From JANRLL01 sp033762715 (GTDB lineage Bacteria > Pseudomonadota > Alphaproteobacteria > Rickettsiales > SXRF01), in assembly GCA_033762715.1 (NCBI GenBank), contig JANRLL010000008.1, positions 1 through 64,000 of the forward strand: a DNA stretch of 64,000 nt, read 5' to 3'. A program made the position numbers and the translations under genes. A model generated the notes under the pieces. The model was not told the DNA's origin. It saw nothing but the letters and a program-made list of their open reading frames with translations, and searched no databases. The stretch's first letter is position 1. Each line of letters opens with the position of its first letter. Positions 26,741-35,344 of the stretch are shown here, piece after piece.

Positions 26741-27292
26741 ATGGCTAAGGCAAAACCGGCCAAAGAAGAAACCGAAGAAAAAGAAGAAAAAACCGAACAA
26801 GCCGAAGGCACAGACGGCGAAGGTGGTGAGGAAGGCTCTGAACAGGCACCGAAGAAATCAAAGAAAAAACTCATCATTTTCGGTGCTATCGGGCTGGTTA
26901 TTTTGCTCGCAGCCGGTGGTGGCGCTTATTATTTCTTGGGTATGGGTAAACATGCTGAAGAGGCGCAAATCGCTAAATCAGCGGAAAAGCGCGTCTATTA
27001 TAATATGCCTGAATTCTTGGTGAACCTGAATTCTGGTGGCAAACAGGCAAGCTTTCTTAAGATTACCGTAGTGCTGGAGCTGGCGAGCCAGCAAGATGTA
27101 TTGACGGTAGAAGCCAACTTGCCGCGTTTGTTTGATACGCTCAATACCTACCTGCGTGAATTGCGGGCAGCGGATTTGGCGGGTTCGGCGGGTATTCAGC
27201 GCTTGCGTGAGGAGCTGATGATGCGCTCCAATCAGGTGCTCGCCCCCACCAAAATAAACGATATACTTTTCAAACAGATCGTTGTGCAATAG
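26741..27292 (+). CDS. fliL: Flagellar basal-body-associated protein FliL
   Basis: Inner-membrane protein around the stator. The 183-aa product has a charged N-terminal region rich in E and K (residues 1-45), one transmembrane helix (LIIFGAIGLVILLAAGGGAYYF, about 46-67) and a periplasmic stomatin-like domain with MPEFLVNLNSGGKQASFLKI and a helical VEANLPRLFDTLNTYLRELR. The C-terminus (INDILFKQIVVQ) is typical. GGAAGGG lies about 10 nt before the ATG. First gene of the fliL-fliM-DUF6468-motE cluster, divergent from flgF. Confidence 0.93.
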   Translation: MAKAKPAKEETEEKEEKTEQAEGTDGEGGEEGSEQAPKKSKKKLIIFGAIGLVILLAAGGGAYYFLGMGKHAEEAQIAKSAEKRVYYNMPEFLVNLNSGGKQASFLKITVVLELASQQDVLTVEANLPRLFDTLNTYLRELRAADLAGSAGIQRLREELMMRSNQVLAPTKINDILFKQIVVQ

Positions 27293-27418
27293 CGGCCAGG
27301 CGGCGATTGGCATAAGTTTTGCCCATACTAGCCTGTATTAACCATAGGTGTGGTGGTTCGAAGTTATTTGTGCCATACCCATGCTTGTGGTATAAGTTAC
27401 TGAACTGATAGAGATTAT

Positions 27419-28507
27419 ATGGCTGACACCGAAGCAACTAATGACCAAGCCGCGGCCGATGAATGGGCAGCCATGCTCGAAAAAGAGCAACAGGCCGGCG
27501 CTGATGCACCTCCACCGCCAGAAGAGGGGGGTGAGCAACGTGTTTTAAACCAAGACGAAATCGATACGCTATTGGGCTTCGACGTGAAGAAAGACGGCGA
27601 GGGCAGTGGCCGTGAAGGCATCTACGCCATCTTAGATAAATCGATGACGGCTTACGAAAAACTGCCAATGATGGAGGTTGTTTTTGATCGCCTCGTGCGT
27701 CAACTTTCCACCAGTTTGCGTAACTTCACGTCTGAAAACGTCGATGTAAGCCTGGAATCCATGACCAGCATTCGCTTTGAGGATTATTTAAATTCGATTC
27801 CACTACCGGCGCTTTTGGTGGTCTTCCGCGCGATGGAGTGGGAAAACTACGGGATTGTCACCGTCGATAGCTCACAAATTTATTCGATGGTCGATATTCT
27901 GCTGGGTGGCAGAAAATCAAATCGTCCAGTGCGTATTGAAGGTAGGCCTTATACCACTATCGAACAAGACATTGTCAAGCGCATGGTTGATATTGTGCTG
28001 ACCGATATGAGCGGCGCTTTTGAGCCGCTATCGCCTGCGACCTTCCATTTTGAGCGTTTGGAAACCAATCCGCGCTTTGCCACCATCACTCGCCCGGCCA
28101 ACCCGGCACTCTTAGTGCGCCTGCGTGTGGATATGGCGGAAGATCGCGGCGGTATGGTCGAAATATTGATGCCGCACACGACGCTGGAGCCCATCCGCGA
28201 CTTGCTGCTCCAAATGTTTATGGGTGAAAATTTTGGCCAAGATACGGTGTGGGAAAAACATCTGGGCAAGGAATTGCGCAGCACTGCGGTAACGATAGAA
28301 GCCATTTTGGATGAAAAAACCGCGACGCTCAAAGATATTATGGCGCTTAAAGTCGGCTCCACACTATTATTGGACAGCGAGCCCGATGATGAAGTAACGT
28401 TGCGTTGCGGCGGCATTCCGGTTACCACCGGTATGTTGGGACGTGTAGGCGAAAAGGTGGCTATTTCACTTAGCAATCCGGTTAAACGCAAATTAAAGGA
28501 AACATGA
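27419..28507 (+). CDS. fliM: Flagellar motor switch protein FliM
   Basis: C-ring protein that binds CheY-P and sets rotation direction. The 362-aa protein has an acidic, Pro-rich N-terminus, the CheY-binding motif VLNQDEIDTLLGF (about residues 42-54), the central FliM domain with FTSENVDVSLESMTSIRFED and VDILLGG, and a C-terminal SpoA domain (DIMALKVGSTLLLDSEPDDE). The presence of the CheY motif implies chemotaxis control elsewhere in the genome. Overlaps the next gene by 4 nt. Confidence 0.96.
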   Translation: MADTEATNDQAAADEWAAMLEKEQQAGADAPPPPEEGGEQRVLNQDEIDTLLGFDVKKDGEGSGREGIYAILDKSMTAYEKLPMMEVVFDRLVRQLSTSLRNFTSENVDVSLESMTSIRFEDYLNSIPLPALLVVFRAMEWENYGIVTVDSSQIYSMVDILLGGRKSNRPVRIEGRPYTTIEQDIVKRMVDIVLTDMSGAFEPLSPATFHFERLETNPRFATITRPANPALLVRLRVDMAEDRGGMVEILMPHTTLEPIRDLLLQMFMGENFGQDTVWEKHLGKELRSTAVTIEAILDEKTATLKDIMALKVGSTLLLDSEPDDEVTLRCGGIPVTTGMLGRVGEKVAISLSNPVKRKLKET

Positions 28508-29157
28508 TGTCTGGGATCGTGGCGAATTTATTAGTGAATCTTATCATGGTTGCCTTGTTGATGGTGACCATCAGCTATTGCTGGATGCTCAATCGCCGTA
28601 TCAAAGTGTTGCAGGATAGCAAAAGCGAATTAGCCCAGCTGCTGCGTTATTTCGATGAATCAACGCAACGCGCATCCGATAGCATCGTATCGTTGCAAAA
28701 CACGAGCAAAAAAATTGGCGATAATATTCAAGGTCGCTTAGAAAAAGCCAATGACATGCTAGATGATTTGGCTTTTATGATCGAAAAAGGCAATAAGGTT
28801 GCCAATCAAATCGAAGCTGGCCTTGCCGTGCAGCGCGCCCGCACACGTGCAACGCCTACAGCGGTTCAAACCAAACTGGAAGAAATCGCACAAGAAGAAA
28901 TACAGGCTGCAAGCGCAGCACCTATAGTCAAAAGACAACCGGTTATCGAGCAGCCCGCGCCAAGAGAAGAAAAATCAAAGGCGGCGATGTCGAGCTCACT
29001 AGAAAATATTCTGGAACGTATCAGCGAACGTAATAAAGCCAATGCCTCTAAAAAGGTGGAAACCATTGCAGAAGATGTGGCTAAAGACATGCCCTCCATT
29101 CGTTCTAAAACCGAAATGGAATTGCTTGCCATGCTTAAATCCGGCATGAGGGGTTAA
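28504..29157 (+). CDS. DUF6468 family flagellar-cluster protein
   Basis: A 217-aa protein with one N-terminal transmembrane helix (about residues 7-30), then a coiled-coil stretch (about 30-115) with NRRIKVLQDSKSELAQLLR and ANDMLDDLAFMIEKGNKVAN, followed by a polar linker and a short C-terminal conserved patch (EMELLAMLKSGMRG). This architecture is that of DUF6468 proteins found between fliM and motE in alphaproteobacterial flagellar clusters; the function is unknown. ATG overlaps the fliM stop (ATGA); a second ATG follows at once. Confidence 0.82.
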   Translation: MMSGIVANLLVNLIMVALLMVTISYCWMLNRRIKVLQDSKSELAQLLRYFDESTQRASDSIVSLQNTSKKIGDNIQGRLEKANDMLDDLAFMIEKGNKVANQIEAGLAVQRARTRATPTAVQTKLEEIAQEEIQAASAAPIVKRQPVIEQPAPREEKSKAAMSSSLENILERISERNKANASKKVETIAEDVAKDMPSIRSKTEMELLAMLKSGMRG

Positions 29158-29158
29158 T

Positions 29159-29971
29159 TTGAATACCATCCGTATTATACCGCTTACAATGGCCATGGCG
29201 GTAATTTTTGCAGCCCTTAAATTAGCGGAAGTGACGAACGGCTCTCAGGCGCTTTCCGATGCGCTCGCGCAAAATGAAGCCGCTCCGGAACCTGCCAAGC
29301 CCGCCACACCAGCTCCAGCTACGCCTCCTGCAACGCCAGCTGCTACCGCACCGGCTGAGCCTGCCGCGGCTAAACCGGCAGAGCCAAAACCCGAAGCAGC
29401 CAGCACTGAAGCCAAGCCAGCTGAAGCTGAAAAAAAAGAAGCTGCTAAAAGCGATAAGCCACAAAATCCGGCTGTGACCGAAGAATCGGGCGTGGCACCG
29501 CAAGGTCAGTTTTTCTCAGCGGTTGAGTTGGATTTATTGCAGAATTTGTCGTCACGTCGTGAAGAGCTTGAGCGTTGGGAAAAAAATATTCAGGTAAAAG
29601 AAGCAGCGCTTGAAGCCACGCAAAAACGTGTGGATGCAAAAATCCAGCAAATTGAAACCATGCGCAAAGACGTGTCGACCTTGCTTGCGCAATTCAACGA
29701 AAAAGAAGATATGAAAATCCGCAGCCTCGTGAAAATTTACGAGAGCATGAAACCAAAAGATGCAGCGCGTATTTTCGATGAGATTGAAATGCCGGTATTG
29801 CTGCTGGTCATCGACAAAATGGCCGAGAAAAAAGCCGGTACTATTTTAGCCGAAATGGATCCTAGAAAAGCCAAACAAGTTACAGTAGAGCTCGCGCAAC
29901 AACGCAAGCTCAATGCCAGCAGATTGAGCGCTGCTGCGGCTGAAGCTGTTGGTCAGCCCCCCATACAATAA
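29159..29971 (+). CDS. motE: Flagellar motor chaperone MotE-like protein
   Basis: A 270-aa protein with an N-terminal hydrophobic segment, a long Ala/Pro/Glu/Lys-rich linker (about residues 38-105), a coiled coil (REELERWEKNIQVKEAALEA onward) and a C-terminal MgtE_N-like domain (IYESMKPKDAARIFDEIEMP, IDKMAEKKAGTILAEMDPRK). In other Alphaproteobacteria MotE is a periplasmic chaperone of MotC. The TTG start at 29159 is supported by GAGGGG just upstream. Last gene of the fliL cluster. Confidence 0.85.
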   Translation: MNTIRIIPLTMAMAVIFAALKLAEVTNGSQALSDALAQNEAAPEPAKPATPAPATPPATPAATAPAEPAAAKPAEPKPEAASTEAKPAEAEKKEAAKSDKPQNPAVTEESGVAPQGQFFSAVELDLLQNLSSRREELERWEKNIQVKEAALEATQKRVDAKIQQIETMRKDVSTLLAQFNEKEDMKIRSLVKIYESMKPKDAARIFDEIEMPVLLLVIDKMAEKKAGTILAEMDPRKAKQVTVELAQQRKLNASRLSAAAAEAVGQPPIQ

Positions 29972-29991
29972 CCCTCTTATAGCGACCCTTC

Positions 29992-31365
29992 ATGCAGCCG
30001 GTTCATTCGTTCGACCCTACCATTTTTCGTGAATATGATATACGCGGCGTCGTGGGTAAAACCCTCTCGCCCGCAGATGCCTACTGGATTGCGCGTTCTT
30101 TTGCAGCGCAGGTTTCAGATCAGGATCAGCCATTTATTTGTGTCGGCCGCGATGGGCGTTTTAGTTCGCCCGAGATGATGGATGCGATTTGCAAAGGCGT
30201 ATGCGATCAAGGCGTGAACGTTAAAAATATCGGCTTAGGCCCAACGCCGATGCTTTATTACGCATCCTATAGTTTGAAAGCGGCTGGCGCGATTATGGTG
30301 ACCGGCTCGCATAATCCGCCTGACCATAACGGCTTTAAATTCGTGCTGCGTAACGGACCTTTCTATGGCAGCGATATTCAAGCGTTAAAAGAGCTAAAAC
30401 GTATTCCTGCTGCAACTAAGTCAGCAAGCGTTTCATCGTATGCTGTTCAACAAGACTATGTAGAAAAGCTGGTGGCTGCCTATGATGGCACGCGTCCACT
30501 GTCTATTGCTTGGGATGCAGGCAACGGCGCAACCGGTGATGTTATGTCGGCTCTGTGCAAAGCATTACCTGGCAAGCATGTGCTGCTTAATGAAGTGATT
30601 GATGGCAGTTTCCCATCACACCATCCGGATCCGACCGTGGCTGAAAATCTGCAGCAATTAATTGAAACAGTGAAAACCCAAAAACTCGATGCGGGCATTG
30701 CGTTCGATGGTGATGGTGATCGTATCGGCGTGGTGGATGATGAGGGACATATTCTCTGGGGCGATCAATTGCTGATGCTCTATGCGGCTGATGTATTGCG
30801 TGAACATCCGGCTGCGACCATCATTGCCGATGTGAAAGCCAGCGGTGCATTGTTTGAAGAAATTGCCCGCTTAGGTGGCAACGCACTGATGTGGAAAACA
30901 GGTCATTCTCTGATTAAGGCTAAAATGGCCGAAACCAAAGCCAAGCTTGCGGGCGAGATGAGCGGACATATTTTCTTTGCCGACCGTTATTATGGCTATG
31001 ATGATGCGCTTTATGCAGCGGTGCGTTTGGTATCATTACTATCGCGCTCAGGAAAAAAACTATCCGATTTGCGTAAGGCGCTGCCGGTTCGTATCAATAC
31101 ACCGGAGATTCGTTTCCCGTGCGATGATCTGCGTAAATTTTCCGTCATCGATGAAGTGAAGGCGCGTCTTACTAAAGAGCAGGCCGATTTTAGCGCGGTA
31201 GATGGCGTGCGCGTCAATACGCCAGACGGCTGGTGGTTGCTGCGCGCATCCAATACACAGCCCATGTTAGTCGCACGCTGCGAAGGCAAAGATAATAAGG
31301 GATTACAAGGGCTTAAAGACAGCTTGCGCAATCAGCTTTCCTTAAGTAATGTCGCGCTTCCGTAA
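29992..31365 (+). CDS. Phosphomannomutase/phosphoglucomutase
   Basis: Interconverts hexose 1- and 6-phosphates for envelope polysaccharide precursors. The 457-aa alpha-D-phosphohexomutase has the four domains in order: the substrate start FREYDIRGVVGKTL, the phosphoserine loop TGSHNPPDHNGFK (Ser106), the metal loop DGDGDRIG, the sugar-binding region GEMSGH, and the C-terminal phosphate loop RASNTQPMLVAR. AlgC/ManB-type bifunctional enzymes fit best. It begins 20 nt after motE, so some read-through from the flagellar operon is possible. Confidence 0.93.
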   Translation: MQPVHSFDPTIFREYDIRGVVGKTLSPADAYWIARSFAAQVSDQDQPFICVGRDGRFSSPEMMDAICKGVCDQGVNVKNIGLGPTPMLYYASYSLKAAGAIMVTGSHNPPDHNGFKFVLRNGPFYGSDIQALKELKRIPAATKSASVSSYAVQQDYVEKLVAAYDGTRPLSIAWDAGNGATGDVMSALCKALPGKHVLLNEVIDGSFPSHHPDPTVAENLQQLIETVKTQKLDAGIAFDGDGDRIGVVDDEGHILWGDQLLMLYAADVLREHPAATIIADVKASGALFEEIARLGGNALMWKTGHSLIKAKMAETKAKLAGEMSGHIFFADRYYGYDDALYAAVRLVSLLSRSGKKLSDLRKALPVRINTPEIRFPCDDLRKFSVIDEVKARLTKEQADFSAVDGVRVNTPDGWWLLRASNTQPMLVARCEGKDNKGLQGLKDSLRNQLSLSNVALP

Positions 31366-31372
31366 CATACGG

Positions 31373-31439
31373 AGGCGGTCAGCAGACCGCCGCGCCCGTG
31401 GCCTGGCTCCATGCGAAAAGCAGGAGTTTTCGCGGGAGC
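31373..31439 (+). other. Two strong hairpins between the mutase gene and tRNA-Pro
   Basis: First hairpin: GGCGGTC (31374-31380), AGCA loop, GACCGCC (31385-31391). Second: a long stem made of GCTCC/GGGAGC (31406-31410, 31434-31439) and GCGAAAA/TTTTCGC (31413-31419, 31427-31433) around a 7-nt loop. Neither is followed by a T-run, so they are not classical terminators; they could protect the mRNA 3' end or be a processing site or small RNA. Confidence 0.55.
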
Positions 31440-31452
31440 ATTATTATAGTGT

Positions 31453-31530
<78 letters not shown>

Positions 31531-31553
31531 TTTAAATCAAAGCAACCCTAAAA

Positions 31554-33455
31554 TTACCGCGGTTTAGCAACTGTTGGAATGCGCTTATATTGCTCTTTCC
31601 ACCAGGACGCCGACTGATAATAGGTAATAGTATTTTCAATCTCTGGATCATTGGCAGATTCGCGTGATATGATGTCGGGCCAGCTATATTGCTCCACCTG
31701 GCGTTTCGGGGCTAATACCGTTAACCCGTCTTCTTTTGCCAGGGCTATTTTTTGATAGTTGCTGATGAAGGCGTGGGGGATTTCATCGTCATCATTCAGC
31801 AAATCTTCACCAAAGAATTTCGTGTAATAGCTGAAATTCAGCAAGCCTAGCAGAACAGGTGCCATATCAATTTGGCTGGCAATTTTTTCATAACGCTTAG
31901 GTTTGATAGAAGAGGGCGAATAGAAGATCATTGGGATATGGTATTTATGCGGATCTAATTCTGCTTTGCCGCCTGCACCAGCGGTATGATCAGACACGAA
32001 AACAAAGACAGTATTGTTAAACCATGGCTTATGCTTTGCATCTTCAATCAGCTTTCCCACGCTATAGTCAGCGTATTTTACACCACCCAAACGGCCTGAA
32101 TGCGATGAAATATCAATGCGGCCATCGGGATAGGTAAAAGGGCGGTGATTGGATGTTGTCATAATCAAATGCATAAAAGGCTTGCCGTTGGCATAAGAAC
32201 GATCACCTTCTTTAATAGCGCGGGTAAACATATCTTCGTCGCATACACCCCACACATTGGCAAAAGAGATTTCATCACGAGCCATAGAGGTGCGGTCCAG
32301 AATATCAAAGCCATTGCCGGCAAAGAAGCTGTTCATATTATCAAAATAGCCATAGCCGCCGTAAATAAACTTGGTGTCATAGCCGCGGTCTTTAAAAATA
32401 AATCCAAGGGAAAATAAATTCTCGTTTCCAGGGCGACGTATAATCGATTGGCCCGGGGTAGGGGGAATGGAAAGCGTGACGGCTTCTAGCCCACGAACCG
32501 TGCGTGTACCGGTAGCGTAGAGGTTGGAAAAGAATATGCCTTCCTTTGCAAGCCTATCAAGGTTAGGCGTTAGACCGTCTTTATTACCAAATGTGCCCAT
32601 ATAATCAGCGCTCAGACTTTCCATGACCACAAGGATAACGTTTTTACGTTGTTCTTTGCCTTTGGCTTGAATAAGTCGTGTCAAATCTTTCCCATCGTCA
32701 TGCACAAAAGTAGATTCTTTTTCCCATAAAAGATTGCGTGCATTTTTTTGAATATCGGCATCAGGTTTAGTGGAGTAAAAGCGCGTATAACTTATCTCAT
32801 TACTCCAAAAGGCTGAGAAAAGATTATAGATGCCATTGGCAGCAAGCTCGCTTGCTTCGGCATTATCTTTTATTTGTGACTGCTCAATGGAGCTAGCTGA
32901 ATATAGTAGGGCGCAACCTGCTGCCAAAACAGCAGCTGCGCGGGCGCGACGTTTAAAGGATGGTTTTTCTCCCATGGGAAGCGGTTGCAGGCGCAAGCTT
33001 ATCCAGGTGATGAAAGTCGCGCCTACGGCAATAGCGAACAATAGCCAATAGAGCGGATAGGACTCCATAATATTGCCGATTACTTCCTGGGTATAAATCA
33101 AATAATCAACGGCAATAAAATTGAAACGTGTGGTGAATTCCGACCAAAATAAATGCTCGGCTACCGCATCAAACAATACAATAAACGCAAATAGCAGCCG
33201 CAGGATTTTGTCAGTTATTTGATCGGTGCGCTCACCTTGCTTTTGGGTGGGCAAGGCAAGATGGTATAGGGCGATTGGCAATAAAAAGAAACTTGCGGTT
33301 ACGCAGTCAAACCAGAAGCCTCGGGCGAGTAATGCTGTAACGCTGGACGTATCAAACTCTACGTCCAGTATGGCGCGCATCAAAATAGAAAGACGCAACA
33401 ATGTTTGCGAGAGTAGAAAGATTGCTGCATACGGTAGCAAGCGTTTCAATAGCAT
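31554..33455 (-). CDS. LTA-synthase-like sulfatase / phosphoglycerol transferase
   Basis: A 633-aa inner-membrane protein with about five N-terminal transmembrane helices (to about residue 185) and a large periplasmic sulfatase-fold domain. NVILVVMESLSADYMGTFGN is the first metal-site strand, TGTRTVRGLEAV holds the likely catalytic threonine, and VFVFVSDHTAGAG is the C-terminal metal motif. This architecture is shared with LtaS, OpgB and related enzymes. In a Gram-negative cell it more likely decorates periplasmic glucans or lipid headgroups (inference). Single gene, convergent to tRNA-Pro. Confidence 0.87.
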   Translation of the reverse strand: MLLKRLLPYAAIFLLSQTLLRLSILMRAILDVEFDTSSVTALLARGFWFDCVTASFFLLPIALYHLALPTQKQGERTDQITDKILRLLFAFIVLFDAVAEHLFWSEFTTRFNFIAVDYLIYTQEVIGNIMESYPLYWLLFAIAVGATFITWISLRLQPLPMGEKPSFKRRARAAAVLAAGCALLYSASSIEQSQIKDNAEASELAANGIYNLFSAFWSNEISYTRFYSTKPDADIQKNARNLLWEKESTFVHDDGKDLTRLIQAKGKEQRKNVILVVMESLSADYMGTFGNKDGLTPNLDRLAKEGIFFSNLYATGTRTVRGLEAVTLSIPPTPGQSIIRRPGNENLFSLGFIFKDRGYDTKFIYGGYGYFDNMNSFFAGNGFDILDRTSMARDEISFANVWGVCDEDMFTRAIKEGDRSYANGKPFMHLIMTTSNHRPFTYPDGRIDISSHSGRLGGVKYADYSVGKLIEDAKHKPWFNNTVFVFVSDHTAGAGGKAELDPHKYHIPMIFYSPSSIKPKRYEKIASQIDMAPVLLGLLNFSYYTKFFGEDLLNDDDEIPHAFISNYQKIALAKEDGLTVLAPKRQVEQYSWPDIISRESANDPEIENTITYYQSASWWKEQYKRIPTVAKPR

Positions 33456-33476
33456 AATTGTCCATGTAAGAGTGAG

Positions 33477-34193
33477 TTAGGTAGGTGCATATAGTAGGTT
33501 TTCATAAAAAGCGCCATAAGGCAGCTCTTTATGTTTAATCTGGATTTCTAAGATCCATTTGCCGGATTCAACGCTTTCGGGGAAATGATTGATGCCGCGC
33601 TTCCAACCGCGATGAGGAAAAGCACCGATCAAATGACCGGCCGGATCGAGATTCCATGCCACATTCATTTTATCCGCTAGCGCGTAGATATGCTCATAAA
33701 GCGCAATACCTCTAGGATTATGGCGCTGCCAAAAATCGATCGCTTCATGAAAAATAGTGCTGCTGGCATCAGCGAGTCTGCACTTCTCACTGTCGTTGCC
33801 AAAGACCACCGTGCGACCCGCATCACCCTCGACGCCATCGTGCACAATGCCAATATCGACAAAGGCGATGTCGTCTTCTGCGAGGGTGTGGTCCTCTTTG
33901 TTTTTTTCCATAAAGGTGAGCAGGCTGTGTTCGCCAAAGCGCACATAGGGCGGGTGCCAGGTGCGCTCGATGCCGTGACGGGCAAAACAATCCAGTGCGA
34001 ATTGTTTGATTTCACTTTCCAGCACGCCTGGTTTTAGCTGCGCAATGATTTCATCTAAAATGGCATGGGCCTGCTTGGCGCGGGCAATGGCATGCTCGAC
34101 GCGTTGCTCAGCTGTATAGCTATGGGTTTTTGCTATTTTTTCGGCTAGTTCCGGTTCCATTGCCATTACCGTTTTTAGAAGGTTGCGAGTCAT
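33477..34193 (-). CDS. M24-family metallopeptidase-like protein
   Basis: A 238-aa protein with the pita-bread fold signature: DIGIVHDGVEGDAGRT (two metal-ligand aspartates), the DPAGHLIGAFPH segment with a metal-site histidine, and two glutamates in the C-terminal part (WILEIQIKHKELP). It looks like a short Xaa-Pro peptidase or aminopeptidase P-type domain without the N-terminal creatinase domain. The start is uncertain: from 34193 the gene overlaps the upstream DUF192 gene by 74 nt, and internal ATGs at 34166 or 34160 shorten the overlap. Substrate unknown. Confidence 0.78.
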   Translation of the reverse strand: MTRNLLKTVMAMEPELAEKIAKTHSYTAEQRVEHAIARAKQAHAILDEIIAQLKPGVLESEIKQFALDCFARHGIERTWHPPYVRFGEHSLLTFMEKNKEDHTLAEDDIAFVDIGIVHDGVEGDAGRTVVFGNDSEKCRLADASSTIFHEAIDFWQRHNPRGIALYEHIYALADKMNVAWNLDPAGHLIGAFPHRGWKRGINHFPESVESGKWILEIQIKHKELPYGAFYENLLYAPT

Positions 34194-34830
34194 GTAGCAC
34201 TTTGATTAGTGGCTCAGGCGGCGTATTGATAATAACGGGTGGAGTTTGAGGCGCCACGCTAGGTGCGCCAAGTATTTGCGGTGGTTTTTCAAAACCAGGA
34301 TAATCCACCCAGTCGCCGGGCTTGATACCCACGCGCTCGCATATACCGCCGGCCAAAAACAGCATCGCGAGAATTGGCATGTTTGGATAAATATCTTCCT
34401 TGAGTTCAGACAGCGCCACGTTCGGTACGATCTGGGTAATAATGCCTTCTTTGCTTACAAATAAAATATCGAGCGGTGCGTAATCGGTGGTGTGAATAAT
34501 CGGAAATACGGTCGGCGCATTGAAAATGAACATCACACCATTTTGCGGTGAGGGGCTGCTTAAGTTAAACCAGCCTTCTTGACGATAAAGCGTTTTGGCA
34601 TCGCGCACTTCCATGTCGAAAGTGACATTGGCTGCAGAAGCCGCATCACCGGCTGATTGCCAGGGTAGGGAGGGTGTGGCTTGCTTACGTTGAATGTCGA
34701 CCTTGGCGCGCGAATAAAATAACGCGGATTGTCCGTATGCGACAAATGGCATGCAGGCTGCAAGTAACAGCACGAGGTAGCGCTTAAGGTTTTGTTTTAG
34801 ATGGTGCTTGAAATAAAGGATGGATAACAC
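34120..34830 (-). CDS. DUF192 family exported protein (second copy, Pro-rich tail)
   Basis: A 236-aa protein with an N-terminal signal sequence (about residues 16-34, ending VAYGQ). The DUF192 domain (about 65-190) shows NGVMFIFNAPTVFPIIHTTD, YAPLDILFVSKEGIIT and the MLFLAGGICERVGIKPGD segment. It is diverged from its upstream neighbour and carries an extra 50-residue tail rich in P, N and G. It overlaps that paralogue by 47 nt and the M24 gene downstream. DUF192 proteins are small secreted proteins of unknown function. Confidence 0.8.
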   Translation of the reverse strand: MLSILYFKHHLKQNLKRYLVLLLAACMPFVAYGQSALFYSRAKVDIQRKQATPSLPWQSAGDAASAANVTFDMEVRDAKTLYRQEGWFNLSSPSPQNGVMFIFNAPTVFPIIHTTDYAPLDILFVSKEGIITQIVPNVALSELKEDIYPNMPILAMLFLAGGICERVGIKPGDWVDYPGFEKPPQILGAPSVAPQTPPVIINTPPEPLIKVLHDSQPSKNGNGNGTGTSRKNSKNP

Positions 34831-35263
34831 GATCGCCTACCTGAATATTATGCTGCGTGGTACTGCCGCCCGCCAGTTCTAACACAGCGCGAGCTGGTCT
34901 TCCAGAGCTTATCAATGCTTCCGACAAGGGCGGGGTGTTGCGGACGATATAACGAATGATACCGTTTTTGTCGATGAACAGCATGTCGAGTGGTGAGGGG
35001 GTGTTTTTCATCCACATCGTACGAATATCATCATCCGACCACACGAATAACATGCCGTAATTTTCGGGAATATGGAGCCGGTGCATCAGGCCATTTACTT
35101 GCTCCGTTGCATCGTCGGCAATATCGATTTCAAAGATAACCGCTGCTGTTGGGGTTTGGATAGCAAGGGTTGGGCGTGGCTTTTCTAGCAATGCCGGTCC
35201 ATGGACCAAGCCTAGGGCAGATAAGGCAAAAATCAGGAAAATAAGGGTATTTTTGAGCCGCAT
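34784..35263 (-). CDS. DUF192 family exported protein (first copy)
   Basis: From ATG 35263 a 159-aa protein with a signal segment (LKNTLIFLIFALSALGLVHG) and a complete DUF192 domain: QVNGLMHRLHIPENYGMLFV, TMWMKNTPSPLDMLFIDKNG and RAVLELAGGSTTQHNIQVGD. The MWMKNTPSPLDMLFI core is close to the family consensus. First of two tandem, overlapping DUF192 genes. The longer frame (to 35290) is possible but adds residues before the signal. Confidence 0.88.
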   Translation of the reverse strand: MRLKNTLIFLIFALSALGLVHGPALLEKPRPTLAIQTPTAAVIFEIDIADDATEQVNGLMHRLHIPENYGMLFVWSDDDIRTMWMKNTPSPLDMLFIDKNGIIRYIVRNTPPLSEALISSGRPARAVLELAGGSTTQHNIQVGDRVIHPLFQAPSKTKP

Positions 35264-35344
35264 AGCTGCATTTAGGTTTTCGTAACACAATTATCATTAT
35301 AATAGGCTTATAAACCTAAACTATTCTGTAGTATAATCTTATTT

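Noticed and set aside
29222..29503. Minus-strand frame rich in R, S, W and C opposite motE
   Set aside because: Antisense of the Ala/Pro-rich linker; no ribosome site and improbable composition.
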